Notes: generated by a model from the sequence alone, not told the origin. A stretch of 64,000 bases of DNA from Ehrlichia ruminantium str. Welgevonden (GCF_000026005.1 NC_005295.2:124001-188000); one strand, 5' to 3'; positions 51,813 to 61,996 are shown, numbered from the stretch's first letter. A program made the numbers and translations.

Positions 51813-53240
51813 ATGAATTCATCTGATATAGCAAGTATGTTTTTTACATGTAATCAAATAGACGAAAATCGCTTAAATAAAATTGTTACTGATTGTTTGC
51901 ATATAGCTGATGGTGGGGAATTGTTTTTAGAGATGTGTGTTTCAGAAGCTTTGGGTTTTGAGGATACTATTCTTAAGTATGCAGATTTTAATTCATATCA
52001 AGGATTTGGATTAAGGTCTTTTTGTAATGAATTAACAGCTTTTGTATCTTCTTCTGAGATTACAGAACAAGCAATTGCTAAAGCTGCAGCATTAGTAAGG
52101 TCAATTAATAGTAATGGGAATAGCAGTACTGTTAGTTTAACTCCACCGAAACGACTTTTATATCCAAATATTAATCCTCTGCAAGATATGACATTTGATA
52201 TTAAAGTTCAAATTTTACAGAAGGTTGATGCTTATTTACGTAGTAAAAGTCCATATATTAAACAAATTAAAACTTCTCTTAATGGCCAATGGCAAGTAGT
52301 ACAACTTATATTACCTGATGGAAGTAAGGTAAATGATGTTAGACCTCTTGTTAAGTTTAATGTATGTGTTATTCTAGAAAAAAATGGAAGAAAAGAAAGT
52401 GGTGTTTCTGGTTATGGTGGTAGAGCGTCATATGAAGAATTTATTGGAGATAATAAATGGCAGGTAGTAGCTGATGAGGCATTGCGTCAAGCGTTAGTCA
52501 ATTTAGAGTCTATTGATGCTCCTGCTGGTGAAATGACGGTTGTCTTAGGTCCTGGATGGCCTGGAGTTCTGTTACATGAAGCTGTAGGTCATGGATTAGA
52601 AGGAGATTTTAACAGGAAGAAAGTATCTGCTTTTTCCGATTCTATAGGAAAGAAAGTAGCAGCTAATGGAGTAACTGTTGTTGATGATGGAACTATGTTA
52701 GGATGTCGTGGATCTCTTAATATAGATGACGAAGGTGTACCTTCAGGTTATAATGTGTTGATAGAAAATGGGATTCTAGTTGGTTATATGCAGGATAAAA
52801 TGAATGCTCATCTTATGGGTACTTCTTCTACTGGTAATGCTCGTAGACAAAGTTATCAAGATGTAGTTATGCCACGTATGACAAATACCTATATGTTGCC
52901 AGGAGAGTATGATCCAAATGAAATCATTGCTAGTGTGAAGAAAGGAATTTATGCTGTGAATTTTGCTGGTGGTCAGGTAGATATTACATCTGGTAAATTT
53001 GTTTTTTCAGCTTCTGAAAGCTACTTAATAGAAGATGGGAAAGTTACATCTCCTATTAAAGGTGCTACTATTATAGGTAATGGTCCTGATGTTCTTACTA
53101 AGGTATCAATGATTGGAAATGATTTAAAGCTTGATCCTGGAGTTGGCACTTGTTCTAAGAATGGGCAAGACGTACCTGTTGGTGTAGGTCAACCAACTCT
53201 TAAAATAGATAGTATTGTTGTTGGTGGAACTAAAATTTGA
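51813..53240 (+). CDS. tldD: Metalloprotease TldD
   Basis: Partner of PmbA/TldE in a cytosolic Zn protease that degrades unfolded or leader peptides. The 475 residues are full length. The metal motif HEAVGH lies at 255-260 in GVLLHEAVGHGLEGDFNRK, and the C-terminal half contains GTMLGCRGSLNIDDEG, MNAHLMGTSSTGNARRQSY and the VGVGQPTLKIDSIVVGG end. Start at ATG 51813, divergent from tRNA-Leu by only 70 bp. pmbA is not in the window. Confidence 0.96.
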   Translation: MNSSDIASMFFTCNQIDENRLNKIVTDCLHIADGGELFLEMCVSEALGFEDTILKYADFNSYQGFGLRSFCNELTAFVSSSEITEQAIAKAAALVRSINSNGNSSTVSLTPPKRLLYPNINPLQDMTFDIKVQILQKVDAYLRSKSPYIKQIKTSLNGQWQVVQLILPDGSKVNDVRPLVKFNVCVILEKNGRKESGVSGYGGRASYEEFIGDNKWQVVADEALRQALVNLESIDAPAGEMTVVLGPGWPGVLLHEAVGHGLEGDFNRKKVSAFSDSIGKKVAANGVTVVDDGTMLGCRGSLNIDDEGVPSGYNVLIENGILVGYMQDKMNAHLMGTSSTGNARRQSYQDVVMPRMTNTYMLPGEYDPNEIIASVKKGIYAVNFAGGQVDITSGKFVFSASESYLIEDGKVTSPIKGATIIGNGPDVLTKVSMIGNDLKLDPGVGTCSKNGQDVPVGVGQPTLKIDSIVVGGTKI

Positions 53241-53784
53241 CTTCAATGAAATATTGCAAGTAAATTGTACTTATAGTACGAGCATTTAAGCTGGAAAGAG
53301 TGTGTTAGTAGGTTTATGTTTTTGAGTTATAAAGACTGCTTAACATAGGAAGGGTGTATATGTATTTTTGGCTTATGTTGTTGATACTTCAGTAAAATAT
53401 CATAGTTAGAAATTGCGTAAAACTTAATCCTCAAATTATCGCCTCTTCTAAGAAAGGAGCAACATATGCATATTGATTTTAATTAGCCAATTTTAAAATA
53501 GGATAATGTTGTTGGTATGATATTTAAATTAAAAAAAAATTATAAATTAGATTATATAAAAATATCAACTACAGTACATTGTTCTAATCAAGTTAAATTT
53601 TCAGTATTTGCAAGCTAATTAACATTAAATTGTTGAAATAGGTACTGTATTAATTAAATGATCAACCATTAAAAGTAATTAAAGTGGAATTCATTTCATT
53701 TAATAAAATATTGTTGTTGGGTAATAGATCAGAGATATTTAAGTGGTGTATGATAAATAATTTTATAGATAACCAATTGGTAAC
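53241..53784. other. Spacer between convergent tldD and ychF
   Basis: About 540 bp. The one item of note is AAAGGAGCAACAT-ATG at 53455-53468, an excellent ribosome binding site followed by a frame of only six codons; it may mark the start of a lost gene. No terminator with a clear U-tract was found. Confidence 0.5.
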
Positions 53785-54876
53785 TTAATTACTATGTCTG
53801 AAGTGTATTATGTCACCATCTTGTACTATATAATCTCTGCCTTCAAATCTGACTTTTCCAGCTTCTTTACATTTTGCCTCTCCGTTATATTTAATATAAT
53901 CATCAAAGCTAATTAACTCTGCTTTTATAAAGCCTTTTTCAAAGTCGGTATGAATTACTCCAGCTGCAGTACTTGCTGTGGATAACCTTTTTATAGGCCA
54001 AGCACGTGCTTCTTGTGGTCCTAGTGTAAAGAAAGTAATCATGTCAAGTAATTCATACATAGTCTTTACTACTGATGTTGTACCTGCCTCTTTTAGGTTA
54101 AACTCAGCTAAAAAGGATAGTTTTTCTTCTTCTGTATCTAAGCTTGCAACGTCTGCTTCTAATTTAGCTGATATGCAACAGAATTTGTTATTGTTATTTT
54201 TTGCCATTATCTTTACTTTTTCTGATAGAGTGTTTCCACTTATAACATTTGATTCTTCTACATTGCACACATACATCATAGGTTTTGTAGTGATGAGATT
54301 CAATTGTTTTAATTCATTATTATCTATATGTTGTGCATTTTTTGCTAAATTTCCAGCTTCTAGAATACTAAGTACTTCTAACATATTATCTAGCTTTTTT
54401 TTGGGTTCTTTATTCGCTTTTACTGCTTTTTCCATAGTAATTAGACGACGTTTTAAACTCTCAATATCTGCTAAAATGAGTTCCATTTCTACAATTTCTG
54501 CATCACCTATTGGATCTATAGATTGATTTACATGACTAATATTTTGATCACTAAAACAACGTAGTACATGAATAATGGCATCTACTTCTCTTATGTGACT
54601 TAAAAATTTGTTACCTAACCCTTCACCATTGCTTGCTCCGCTGACTAATCCTGCAATATCAACGCATTCAACCTGATTATATATGATTTTTTTGGATGAT
54701 GCCATTTGTGCTAAGGTCTTCAATCTATCATCTTTTACTAGTGCTTTACCTATATTAGGTTCTATTGTACAAAATGGATAATTTGCAACTTCTGCTACTG
54801 TAGTACATGTTAATGCATTAAATAAAGTTGATTTTCCTACATTAGGCAGACCAACAATTCCGCAATTTAATCCCAT
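53785..54876 (-). CDS. ychF: Ribosome-binding ATPase YchF
   Basis: Obg-related P-loop ATPase that binds ribosomes and acts in the stress response and translation control. It has the normal length of 363 residues. The P-loop is GLPNVGKST at 9-17, followed by VECVDIAGLVSGASNGEGLGNKFL (G3 and switch II, about 67-90), the NVEES motif (family NxxE) in the ATPase domain, and a C-terminal TGS domain ending VQDGDIIHFRHSN. The C-terminal AAGVIHTDFEKGFIKAE block is a family hallmark. Solitary minus-strand gene. Confidence 0.96.
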   Translation of the reverse strand: MGLNCGIVGLPNVGKSTLFNALTCTTVAEVANYPFCTIEPNIGKALVKDDRLKTLAQMASSKKIIYNQVECVDIAGLVSGASNGEGLGNKFLSHIREVDAIIHVLRCFSDQNISHVNQSIDPIGDAEIVEMELILADIESLKRRLITMEKAVKANKEPKKKLDNMLEVLSILEAGNLAKNAQHIDNNELKQLNLITTKPMMYVCNVEESNVISGNTLSEKVKIMAKNNNNKFCCISAKLEADVASLDTEEEKLSFLAEFNLKEAGTTSVVKTMYELLDMITFFTLGPQEARAWPIKRLSTASTAAGVIHTDFEKGFIKAELISFDDYIKYNGEAKCKEAGKVRFEGRDYIVQDGDIIHFRHSN

Positions 54877-55822
54877 AGTGATAGTTAAATGAATTATAAA
54901 ATGAAGATTGTATCATTAATCATTTAGCAATGGTACTGATAAATTACAAGGTATGAAAATTACTTATAACAGGTAAAATGTCGAATACTATTCGGCTATT
55001 TTTTAATATAAATTGCAATTTATATTGGATCACAATTGTTTTAATGGTGTAATATATGTTGGTGTTAAGTAGAAATTATTCATTTTATGTTCTGAATAGA
55101 ATAAAAAAGGTCTATTGTTCAAGTCTTCAGTCAGTTAATTATTAATATAGTTTTTTAGTACCTTATATTAGGTTCATTAGTGAGTAAATTATTTGAAGAA
55201 TGTAACATTAATATTGTTGACTGCAAAAATTATTCATTTTATGTTCTGAACAGAATAAAAAAGGTCTATTATTCAAGTCTTCAGTCAGTTAATTATTAAT
55301 ATAGTTTTTTAGTACCTTGTGTTAGGTTCATTAGTAAGTAAATTATTTGAAGGATGTAACATTAATATTGTTGACTGCAGAAATTATTCATTTTATGTTC
55401 TGGATAGAGTAAAAAAGGTCTATTGTTCAAGTCTTTAGTCAGTTAATTATTAATATAGTTTTTTAGTACCTTATATTAGGTTCATTAGTGAGTAAATTAT
55501 TTGAAGAATGTAACATTAATATTGTTGACTGCAGAAATTATTCATTTTATGTTCTGAATAGAATAAAAAAGGTCTATTATTCAAGTCTTCAGTCAGTTAA
55601 TTATTAATATAGTTTTTTAGTACCTTATATTAGGTTCATTAGTGAGTAAATTATTTGAAGAATGTAACATTAATATTGTTGACTGCAAAAATTATTCATT
55701 TTATGTCCTGAATAGAATAAAAAAGGTCTATTGTTTAAGTCTTCAGTCAGTTAATTATTAGTATAGTTTTTTAGTACCTTGTGTTAGGTTCATTAGTAAG
55801 TAAATTATTTAAGGATGTAACA
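54877..55822. other. Spacer between ychF and ispF, mostly tandem repeat
   Basis: After about 190 bp of plain AT-rich DNA upstream of ychF, the spacer consists of the 154-bp repeat array ending in ispF. No additional gene. Confidence 0.65.
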
Positions 55823-55840
55823 TTAATATTGTTGACTGCA
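55068..55840 (-). repeat. Five tandem copies (153-154 bp) reaching into the ispF 3' end
   Basis: The landmark CTGCA at the unit end is at 55221, 55375, 55529, 55683 and 55836, so the periods are 154, 154, 154 and 153. Each unit ends with TTAATATTGTTGACTGCA or a near copy; in the last unit this is the ispF C-terminus and stop (CSQQY, stop) read on the minus strand. The remaining unit sequence is downstream spacer. Copies differ at few bases, alternating between variants such as TTATATTAGG and TTGTGTTAGG. Confidence 0.96.
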
Positions 55841-56320
55841 TAAAACTATTGCTTGTGCAGCTATTCCTTCATTTCTACCAATGGCTCCTAGTTTTTCTGT
55901 GGTTGTAGCTTTAATGTTAATAAATGATGGATCTATACTTGTAAATTGAGCAATATAATGTTGCATTTCTAGTGCATAAGGCATTATTTTTGGTTGTTCA
56001 CATATAATTATAATATCTGCATTTGAGATGATATATCCTCTTTCTTGTGCTTTCTTTTGTGCCTCTATTACAAAATGACTAGATTCTGCATTTTTCCACT
56101 TTTTATCTGTATTAGGAAAGTGTTGTCCTATGCTTCCACATCCTACTGCTCCTAGTATTGCATCTGCTAGAGCATGTAATCCTACATCTCCATCTGAATG
56201 CGCTATAATTTTTTTGTGATAATTAATTTTTATCCCACATATTGTGATAGATGTATTACTATCGTCATTATTTATATTATCAAATCTATGTACATCATAC
56301 CCTATTCCAATTCTAAACAT
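55823..56320 (-). CDS. ispF: 2-C-methyl-D-erythritol 2,4-cyclodiphosphate synthase
   Basis: Fifth step of the MEP isoprenoid pathway. Starting at MFRIGIGYDVHRF the protein has 165 residues, close to the family norm, with zinc ligands Asp9 and His11. Also present are AHSDGDVGLHALADAILGA, a block IGQHFPNTDKKWKNA, and TTTEKLGAIGRNEGIAAQA near the end. The frame extends upstream to a GTG at 56377 with other ATGs at 56344 and 56368; no ribosome binding site decides, so the start is moderately sure. The last six codons belong to the repeat unit downstream. Confidence 0.93.
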   Translation of the reverse strand: MFRIGIGYDVHRFDNINNDDSNTSITICGIKINYHKKIIAHSDGDVGLHALADAILGAVGCGSIGQHFPNTDKKWKNAESSHFVIEAQKKAQERGYIISNADIIIICEQPKIMPYALEMQHYIAQFTSIDPSFINIKATTTEKLGAIGRNEGIAAQAIVLCSQQY

Positions 56321-56377
56321 TGGTATGTTTGTGTGTTTACTCATAAAGCATTTATATATTGGTGACATTGGCAACAC

Positions 56378-57500
56378 TTATATAAGTTTTTATCATATGA
56401 TATTTTAAATAAATAGAAAACATTTTGTTTATATACCTTAAAGTTATCTGTCTCTATACATTTTAATTAAATAATGTTGTTGATGTACTTATATTGATTT
56501 TATGATATTTGATTGGTAGTTCTATTATGTGAAAACTAACTGTACAAAAATAGCAAAATTATCCCTTATAATTTTTAATATATGATGTTATTTAATTATA
56601 GAAAGTTATCTAGTATTCGATATTACCCTAGTTTGGGATACTCTGTTAACATATGGGTTTTTGTAAATATGATGAAGATTGCATTTTAAATTTTTTGTAG
56701 TGTAAAAAGTGTTATCTAAAATAACATGAATGTAATGAACTAAACAATATTAAGATATATTGAATATACATTGTTTTGTAAGCTTATATTTATTATCTTA
56801 ATTACGACATATAGATCTTAAAAAAGATAAATAACTCAGCCAAAATTTTATTTGTATACCAAGCTATAGAAATTGTGGTAATGGATAAAATATTTGTTAT
56901 CAATTATTAAAATTTCAACACGGTGAGAACAGAAAAAAGAATTATTTCTTTAAAAATTACAGACCATCATGATAGAAAGTTTCAACTAAGATGCTTTAGT
57001 GACTGTTCATGCTACTTACAGTGGAAAACAACAGCAACTGAATGTAATGATGGTGATTGTTGAATAATTATGTTTGAGTGAAAGTGTAAGCATGTGAATT
57101 CTTTTTTTTTTTTTTTTTTGAGATTAAGTTGTGGGGGATATCTTCATTAGATAAAAATATTATGTACCTGGTTTAATATACTGTTAATATTTTTAGGTTT
57201 TGTATATTTTATTTAGTATAATTTGTTAATATAAATCTATGTGAAAAACAATTACAGTTTATGCAATATTATTTTGCACATTTCTATAATTTGTGGTGAA
57301 TGATTGTAGGATTTATTATAAAGGTGCTAAACTTACTAAGAAATATTATTATATATATTTAATCTTTTGCTGTTAAAAGTTGAAAGTTAATGATTTTAAT
57401 AGCGATTCTTGGGTGATTATGATGTCAAATGAAAATATTAGAAATAGCATTGTGAATTTTAGAAAATATTATGGATTATTTGATGATGGTGGTATTACCC
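56378..57500. other. 1.1-kb spacer between ispF and ispD
   Basis: Contains a run of 18 T at 57102-57119 and a plus-strand coding-like frame that ends at 57508, inside the ispD tail (29 codons from the ATG at 57419 reading MMSNENIRNSIVNF and so on). The latter may be a remnant. Nothing else is recognised. Confidence 0.5.
57102..57119. repeat. Homopolymer run of 18 T
   Basis: Uninterrupted T18 in a non-coding spacer. Such tracts are prone to slippage and sequencing error. It lies about 725 bp upstream of the ispF start and 380 bp past the ispD stop, so a regulatory role is not obvious. Confidence 0.9.
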
Positions 57501-58229
57501 TCAGTTAAGGGTATGATTAGGAACTTTAGTATTCATAGATTTATATAATAAGGTTGCTATATGTAAATCGTCATTTGTTGTAATTTTCAAATTATAGTTA
57601 CTACCTTCAATTGTTGCTATTGGAAAATTGTAGTGTATCATTAGAGATGATTCATCTGGAAATTCTTTAGTGGGGTCGGTGGTATAGGAAAGCATATGAG
57701 ACGATAGTATATCAGTGTACCTATATATTTGAGGAGTCTGTACTAATTTTAATGTGTTTCGATTTATATTTTTAATAATAGTATGGTTTTCGTTTATCAT
57801 ATGGATAGTTTCAGTAATCGATAATACTGGAATTACTCCTACATAGTTGGTTAATTGCGGTAACATTTTATCTAATAGCGTGGTACTAATAAAAGGACGG
57901 CATGCGTCATGTATTATTACAAAATCCGGATTAAGGTATTTTATACTTTCTAATCCAATGCGAACGGAATCCTGCCTTCTTGTTCCTCCATATGAGAATG
58001 GTAAAAGCTTACTACTATGTATTTTTTTTATACAGCTATTATATAAGTATTCATGTTCTTGTCTGATAACTACTTTCACATAGCCAATATAAGGGGTAGT
58101 AATTACGTTGTTGATTGTGTGATATAGTATAGGATAATGACCTAATTCCATATATTGTTTAGGTTTTTCACTGCCTTTGAGTCTCTTACTATTGCCAGCT
58201 GCAACAATTAGTAATACAAACTGATACAT
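57501..58229 (-). CDS. ispD: 2-C-methyl-D-erythritol 4-phosphate cytidylyltransferase
   Basis: Third step of the MEP pathway, adding CMP to MEP. The 242-residue protein has the nucleotide-binding start VLLIVAAGNSKRLKGSEKPK with the usual Lys near 27, FVIIHDACRPF with the conserved Asp-Ala-Arg near 100-110, and the family C-terminal KITTNDDLHIA. ispD and ispF are often fused or adjacent; here they are separate genes about 1.1 kb apart on the same strand. Its ATG has no strong ribosome binding site. Confidence 0.95.
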   Translation of the reverse strand: MYQFVLLIVAAGNSKRLKGSEKPKQYMELGHYPILYHTINNVITTPYIGYVKVVIRQEHEYLYNSCIKKIHSSKLLPFSYGGTRRQDSVRIGLESIKYLNPDFVIIHDACRPFISTTLLDKMLPQLTNYVGVIPVLSITETIHMINENHTIIKNINRNTLKLVQTPQIYRYTDILSSHMLSYTTDPTKEFPDESSLMIHYNFPIATIEGSNYNLKITTNDDLHIATLLYKSMNTKVPNHTLN

Positions 58230-58397
58230 AGTTTTTTTTATTTTGTGGATTTTTTCTATTCATTTACTAGTCTGTAAATTTTAAAGTATTGACTATAATT
58301 ATGCAATAGTTATTAAGTTGTATAAGTTTAATGTGATGAGTACTCTTAAATAAAGTTAAGATATGGTGAATGTAATATTAATGATATATCATAAATC

Positions 58398-58426
58398 TTT
58401 ACAAATCTTAATATTTGCTGTATAAT
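58398..58426 (+). promoter_or_regulatory. Promoter of the 1165-residue repeat protein gene
   Basis: TTTACA (58398-58403), a 17-bp spacer and a perfect TATAAT (58421-58426). A transcript starting near 58433 would have a leader of about 66 nt. This is among the best promoters in the window. Confidence 0.75.
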
Positions 58427-58498
58427 GTAAAGAATTTAATAAACATATTCTAAAAATACATTTAATAATTTTATAATTTTAAGTAGTGTATCTCCATT

Positions 58499-61400
58499 AT
58501 GACAGATCAACCTGATCAATCTATACAAGATCAAATTGTGAATACTATAAATAGGTATCGGATTGCCTATGATCATAAAATCATATATGGGAAATATCGT
58601 ACCGTATTAACACTGAGTTTTTATTCTACTATTATAGTAAATCTTGTATCGATAGCTATATTTGTTAACACTATGTGTTCAAAACATGTAAGTGATAAAC
58701 ATTATGGTATTACTATTGCTCCTACAGCAATTGTAGTTGTACTGTCTTCTATTCTATTATTGTACTTATCTTATAAAACTTATATGCAATATAAAGTAGA
58801 TGCTGAGATCGCTGGTAATTTTAGTAACATAGCAAATACCATAGGATCTTACCTTCAAGATACTACAAAACAATACAATGATAGTCTTATTAGTCTTATG
58901 AAGTTAAGTCAAGCAATAAGTGAACATGCGAAACGTCATATGCAGTTCGAAAAATTTGCCCGAGAAGATTTTAGTCAAGCTGCACGTATTTACTCAAATG
59001 ATAAGAGATTAGTAGATATGTATGAAGAATTTGACAGGGTTTTTCCCTTTTATGAGACTAAAATGTCTAAAATATCTGCAATATTACGAGAAATACATGA
59101 TAATATAAGTACTCTTGTACATGAGGATTATTTTACTAAAGGACTTGCGAATTTAGCTTCTAGTAAGTTAGCAGAATTGACTCAGCAAAATTTTTGTATG
59201 ACGAGTTTTGATGATAATATTGCATTAGAAAGTAAGTTACATCTAGATTTTATAGACTTATTATACAAGACTATCTTGATAGTAAAATCCTATAATTGGC
59301 CTACTAAAGGGAATTTTATTAGTAAATCAGCAAAAGAAAGAGCGGATAAATTATGTGATGTTTTGGAGCGTGTTAAAAGATCATTCAGGTATTCGTCAGC
59401 TGAAAGATTTCAACATTATTCTTCGGTTGATATGCTATATGATATGATAGGAGAAATTGATGAGTTTATATCTAGTGTGGTGAAACAGGATGTTCCTACA
59501 GTAACCAAAGCAAATAAAGTTACTGTGAGTGAGGAATTGCCTTTGTTTTTAGAAGGTGGCTCTGATACTGAATGTCTTACTGCTGATGGTAAAAAGACAG
59601 TTGTTTCGAGTACAGAGGAGCCTGAAGGATTTCATGAAGATGGAAATGAGTTACAAAAAAGTAGTGTAGCAGATATTAAGGATCAAGATGTAGTTTCTAG
59701 TACTGAAAATGATGATTCTAAAGTGAATATTGAAAGTCATGTACAGGATAGTACTACTGGTAGTAGAGGTAATTTTTTTACTCAAATGAAAGGGAAAATA
59801 AATGGTTTATTGAAGAATGAGGCTAAATTTCCCGATGATAGTTCTGATACTAAATGTCTTACTGCTGATGGTAAAAAGACAGTTGTTTCGAGTACAGAGG
59901 AGCCTGAAGGATTTCATGAAGATGGAAATGAGTTACAAAAAAGTAGTGTAGCAGATATTAAGGATCAAGATGTAGTTTCTAGTACTGAAAATGATGATTC
60001 TAAAGTGAATATTGAAAGTCATGTACAGGATAGTACTACTGGTAGTAGAGGTAATTTTTTTACTCAAATGAAAGGGAAAATAAATGGAAAAATAAATGGT
60101 TTATTGAAGAATGAGGCTAAATTTCCTGATAATAGTTCTGATACTAAATGTCTTACTGCTGATGATAAAAAAACAGTTGCTTCGAGTACAGAGGAGCCTG
60201 AAGGGTTTCATGAGGATGGAAATGGGTTACAAGAAAGTAGTGTAGCAGATATTAAGGATCAAGATGTAGTTTCTAATACTGAAAATGATGATTCTAAAGG
60301 GAATGTTGAAAGTCATATACAGGATAGTACTACTGGTAATGAAGGTAAATTTTTTACTCGAGTAATAGGGTCGGCAAATGGGTTGATTAATAAGTTTAGT
60401 GATTTTAAAAAAGCAAAGATTGTTTCACATAATTCTCTAGCTGTTGATCAACAAATTGCACATGAACAAGAAGTGAAAATTCCAGTTGTAGTTCATGCAT
60501 GTGATAAATTGAAAACTAATTGTCAAATATCAAGTAGCGATATTCAATTATCTCAAGGTGGGTTAGTTAACGTTGATAGTCCTGTGAGTAGTACAGATAG
60601 CTCTTCTAAATTTGCTGATGATGAGCATAGATCTGAAAATGATAATTTATCATTTGGAGATGATGTAACTAATGGTGTGTTTGTTGAGTTTTGTGAAGAG
60701 GCTGTTGATTATGTAATACCGGATAGTGAAAGTCCACCTTCTATGGTTACTGAATTTGATTTAAATGTTATTGATACTACAAATGGTATGAGCAATGCCT
60801 CTCAGCCTACTGATAATGTTTTGCCTTCTGTTGTATGTGGAGATATGCCTGAAGTGAAAGATGTATCAGAATCAGATTCATATGAAGGAAATTCTTGTAA
60901 TGGCATAAGTAGCGATGAAGATAATCCTTCTCAGGAGGTTAAAGGTTTAATAGATGATCATCAAGTGAGTACTGATCATCATTCTTCTGATAGTGTTAGT
61001 CAAGATTTATATGGTTTACCTGTTCTGCATGAAGTATCTATAGAAAATGATGATGCAGAAAATTCTTGTGTAGATAAGAAAGATTTAACACATGATCCTA
61101 ATAATGATTCAACAAGTAAGTTATTAGATTTGAAATCTGGTGATATATCTGAAGTAAGTACGGATAGTTTGGATAGAGTTTCTCAAAATGAGCCAAGTAA
61201 TGATACAGTTAATTCAGGTGATGTAGTACTGCATCAGGATGTACATGATTTGTTAGAAAACGAGAGTACTATGGAACATACAACTGTTGATCCAGATGAT
61301 ACTGTTAAACACAAGGATAATGAAAGTATATTAAGCATGTTCAAAAGAAAATTACTTGGGCATACTGAAAAAAGCTCTAGTGGTGAAGTAAAAAAGTGTG

Positions 61401-61996
61401 AAGGTGATTTGAGTAAAGATACTACTCCAAACATTATTGATGAGCCTGAAATATCTAATGATACAGTGACATTATCTATTCGTAAGAAGGAGATCGAAGA
61501 AACATCTCCTTGTGTAGATGATAGTTCTGGTGGGATAGTATCAGAAAGTGTATGTGCTACTCATAGTGAAACAGATTTTGAAGTGGATACAACTGATGTC
61601 TCTCAATGTCAAGAGAAAAAATCTTATTTTTCTGGTGTTGGTGATGTATTTCAGAAAGCTGTATATAATATTAAAGATACTTTTTCCAGTAGTAAAAAAG
61701 ATGATTCTTCTGAAGTAGCTAAAAAAACTGAAGAAGCAGATTCTACCACTACAGAAGGTATTCCTCAAGTAAATAATGATCAAGAGAGAATTAATGGTAT
61801 TTTATTATCATTAGTATCATTAGAAATGATCGTATTAGAATTTTTATGTGTTACGCATGTTAATCATATTGCAAATAGTCATTCAAAGTTTCAAAAAAGT
61901 GTAGACGGCTCTGTATCTGACTGTGGTGATCAACATGTGATTAGTAATGTGCATCATGTGAAAAGTTTGCAAAATTCTCATGATATGGTAAAATAA
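58499..61996 (+). CDS. Large acidic repeat protein with N-terminal membrane hairpin (orphan)
   Basis: An 1165-residue protein of unknown function. Residues 1-35 are polar; two membrane helices at about 36-58 and 72-92 are separated by only 13 or so residues. A helical region covers about 100-335, followed by a long, Ser/Asp/Glu/Val-rich, probably disordered region to the end. Residues 355-640 are three repeats of about 94 residues (see repeat entry). A further hydrophobic stretch (ILLSLVSLEMIVLEFL) lies near 1100. No enzyme motif is seen. The acidic, Ser/Thr-rich tandem repeats recall Ehrlichia TRP effectors and surface antigens; the hairpin recalls chlamydial Inc proteins. Both are resemblances of architecture only. 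Own promoter upstream; the next gene follows after 79 bp. Confidence 0.85.
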   Translation: MTDQPDQSIQDQIVNTINRYRIAYDHKIIYGKYRTVLTLSFYSTIIVNLVSIAIFVNTMCSKHVSDKHYGITIAPTAIVVVLSSILLLYLSYKTYMQYKVDAEIAGNFSNIANTIGSYLQDTTKQYNDSLISLMKLSQAISEHAKRHMQFEKFAREDFSQAARIYSNDKRLVDMYEEFDRVFPFYETKMSKISAILREIHDNISTLVHEDYFTKGLANLASSKLAELTQQNFCMTSFDDNIALESKLHLDFIDLLYKTILIVKSYNWPTKGNFISKSAKERADKLCDVLERVKRSFRYSSAERFQHYSSVDMLYDMIGEIDEFISSVVKQDVPTVTKANKVTVSEELPLFLEGGSDTECLTADGKKTVVSSTEEPEGFHEDGNELQKSSVADIKDQDVVSSTENDDSKVNIESHVQDSTTGSRGNFFTQMKGKINGLLKNEAKFPDDSSDTKCLTADGKKTVVSSTEEPEGFHEDGNELQKSSVADIKDQDVVSSTENDDSKVNIESHVQDSTTGSRGNFFTQMKGKINGKINGLLKNEAKFPDNSSDTKCLTADDKKTVASSTEEPEGFHEDGNGLQESSVADIKDQDVVSNTENDDSKGNVESHIQDSTTGNEGKFFTRVIGSANGLINKFSDFKKAKIVSHNSLAVDQQIAHEQEVKIPVVVHACDKLKTNCQISSSDIQLSQGGLVNVDSPVSSTDSSSKFADDEHRSENDNLSFGDDVTNGVFVEFCEEAVDYVIPDSESPPSMVTEFDLNVIDTTNGMSNASQPTDNVLPSVVCGDMPEVKDVSESDSYEGNSCNGISSDEDNPSQEVKGLIDDHQVSTDHHSSDSVSQDLYGLPVLHEVSIENDDAENSCVDKKDLTHDPNNDSTSKLLDLKSGDISEVSTDSLDRVSQNEPSNDTVNSGDVVLHQDVHDLLENESTMEHTTVDPDDTVKHKDNESILSMFKRKLLGHTEKSSSGEVKKCEGDLSKDTTPNIIDEPEISNDTVTLSIRKKEIEETSPCVDDSSGGIVSESVCATHSETDFEVDTTDVSQCQEKKSYFSGVGDVFQKAVYNIKDTFSSSKKDDSSEVAKKTEEADSTTTEGIPQVNNDQERINGILLSLVSLEMIVLEFLCVTHVNHIANSHSKFQKSVDGSVSDCGDQHVISNVHHVKSLQNSHDMVK
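59561..60430 (+). repeat. Three in-frame repeats (282, 294 and about 290 bp) inside the orphan gene
   Basis: Unit starts (TCTGATACT) lie at 59561, 59843 and 60137. Units 1 and 2 are nearly identical, including silent sites, over about 280 bp. Unit 2 has an extra 12 bp that duplicates KING (giving GKINGKINGLL). Unit 3 is more diverged and shifts into unique sequence near residue 640. Each unit contains SSTEEPEGFHEDGN, VADIKDQDVV and FFTQMKGKINGLL-type blocks. Lengths are multiples of 3, so the frame is kept. Confidence 0.97.

Noticed and set aside
57419-57508. 29-codon plus-strand ORF running into the ispD tail
   Set aside because: No ribosome binding site and it overlaps a conserved gene; kept only as a remark on a possible remnant.
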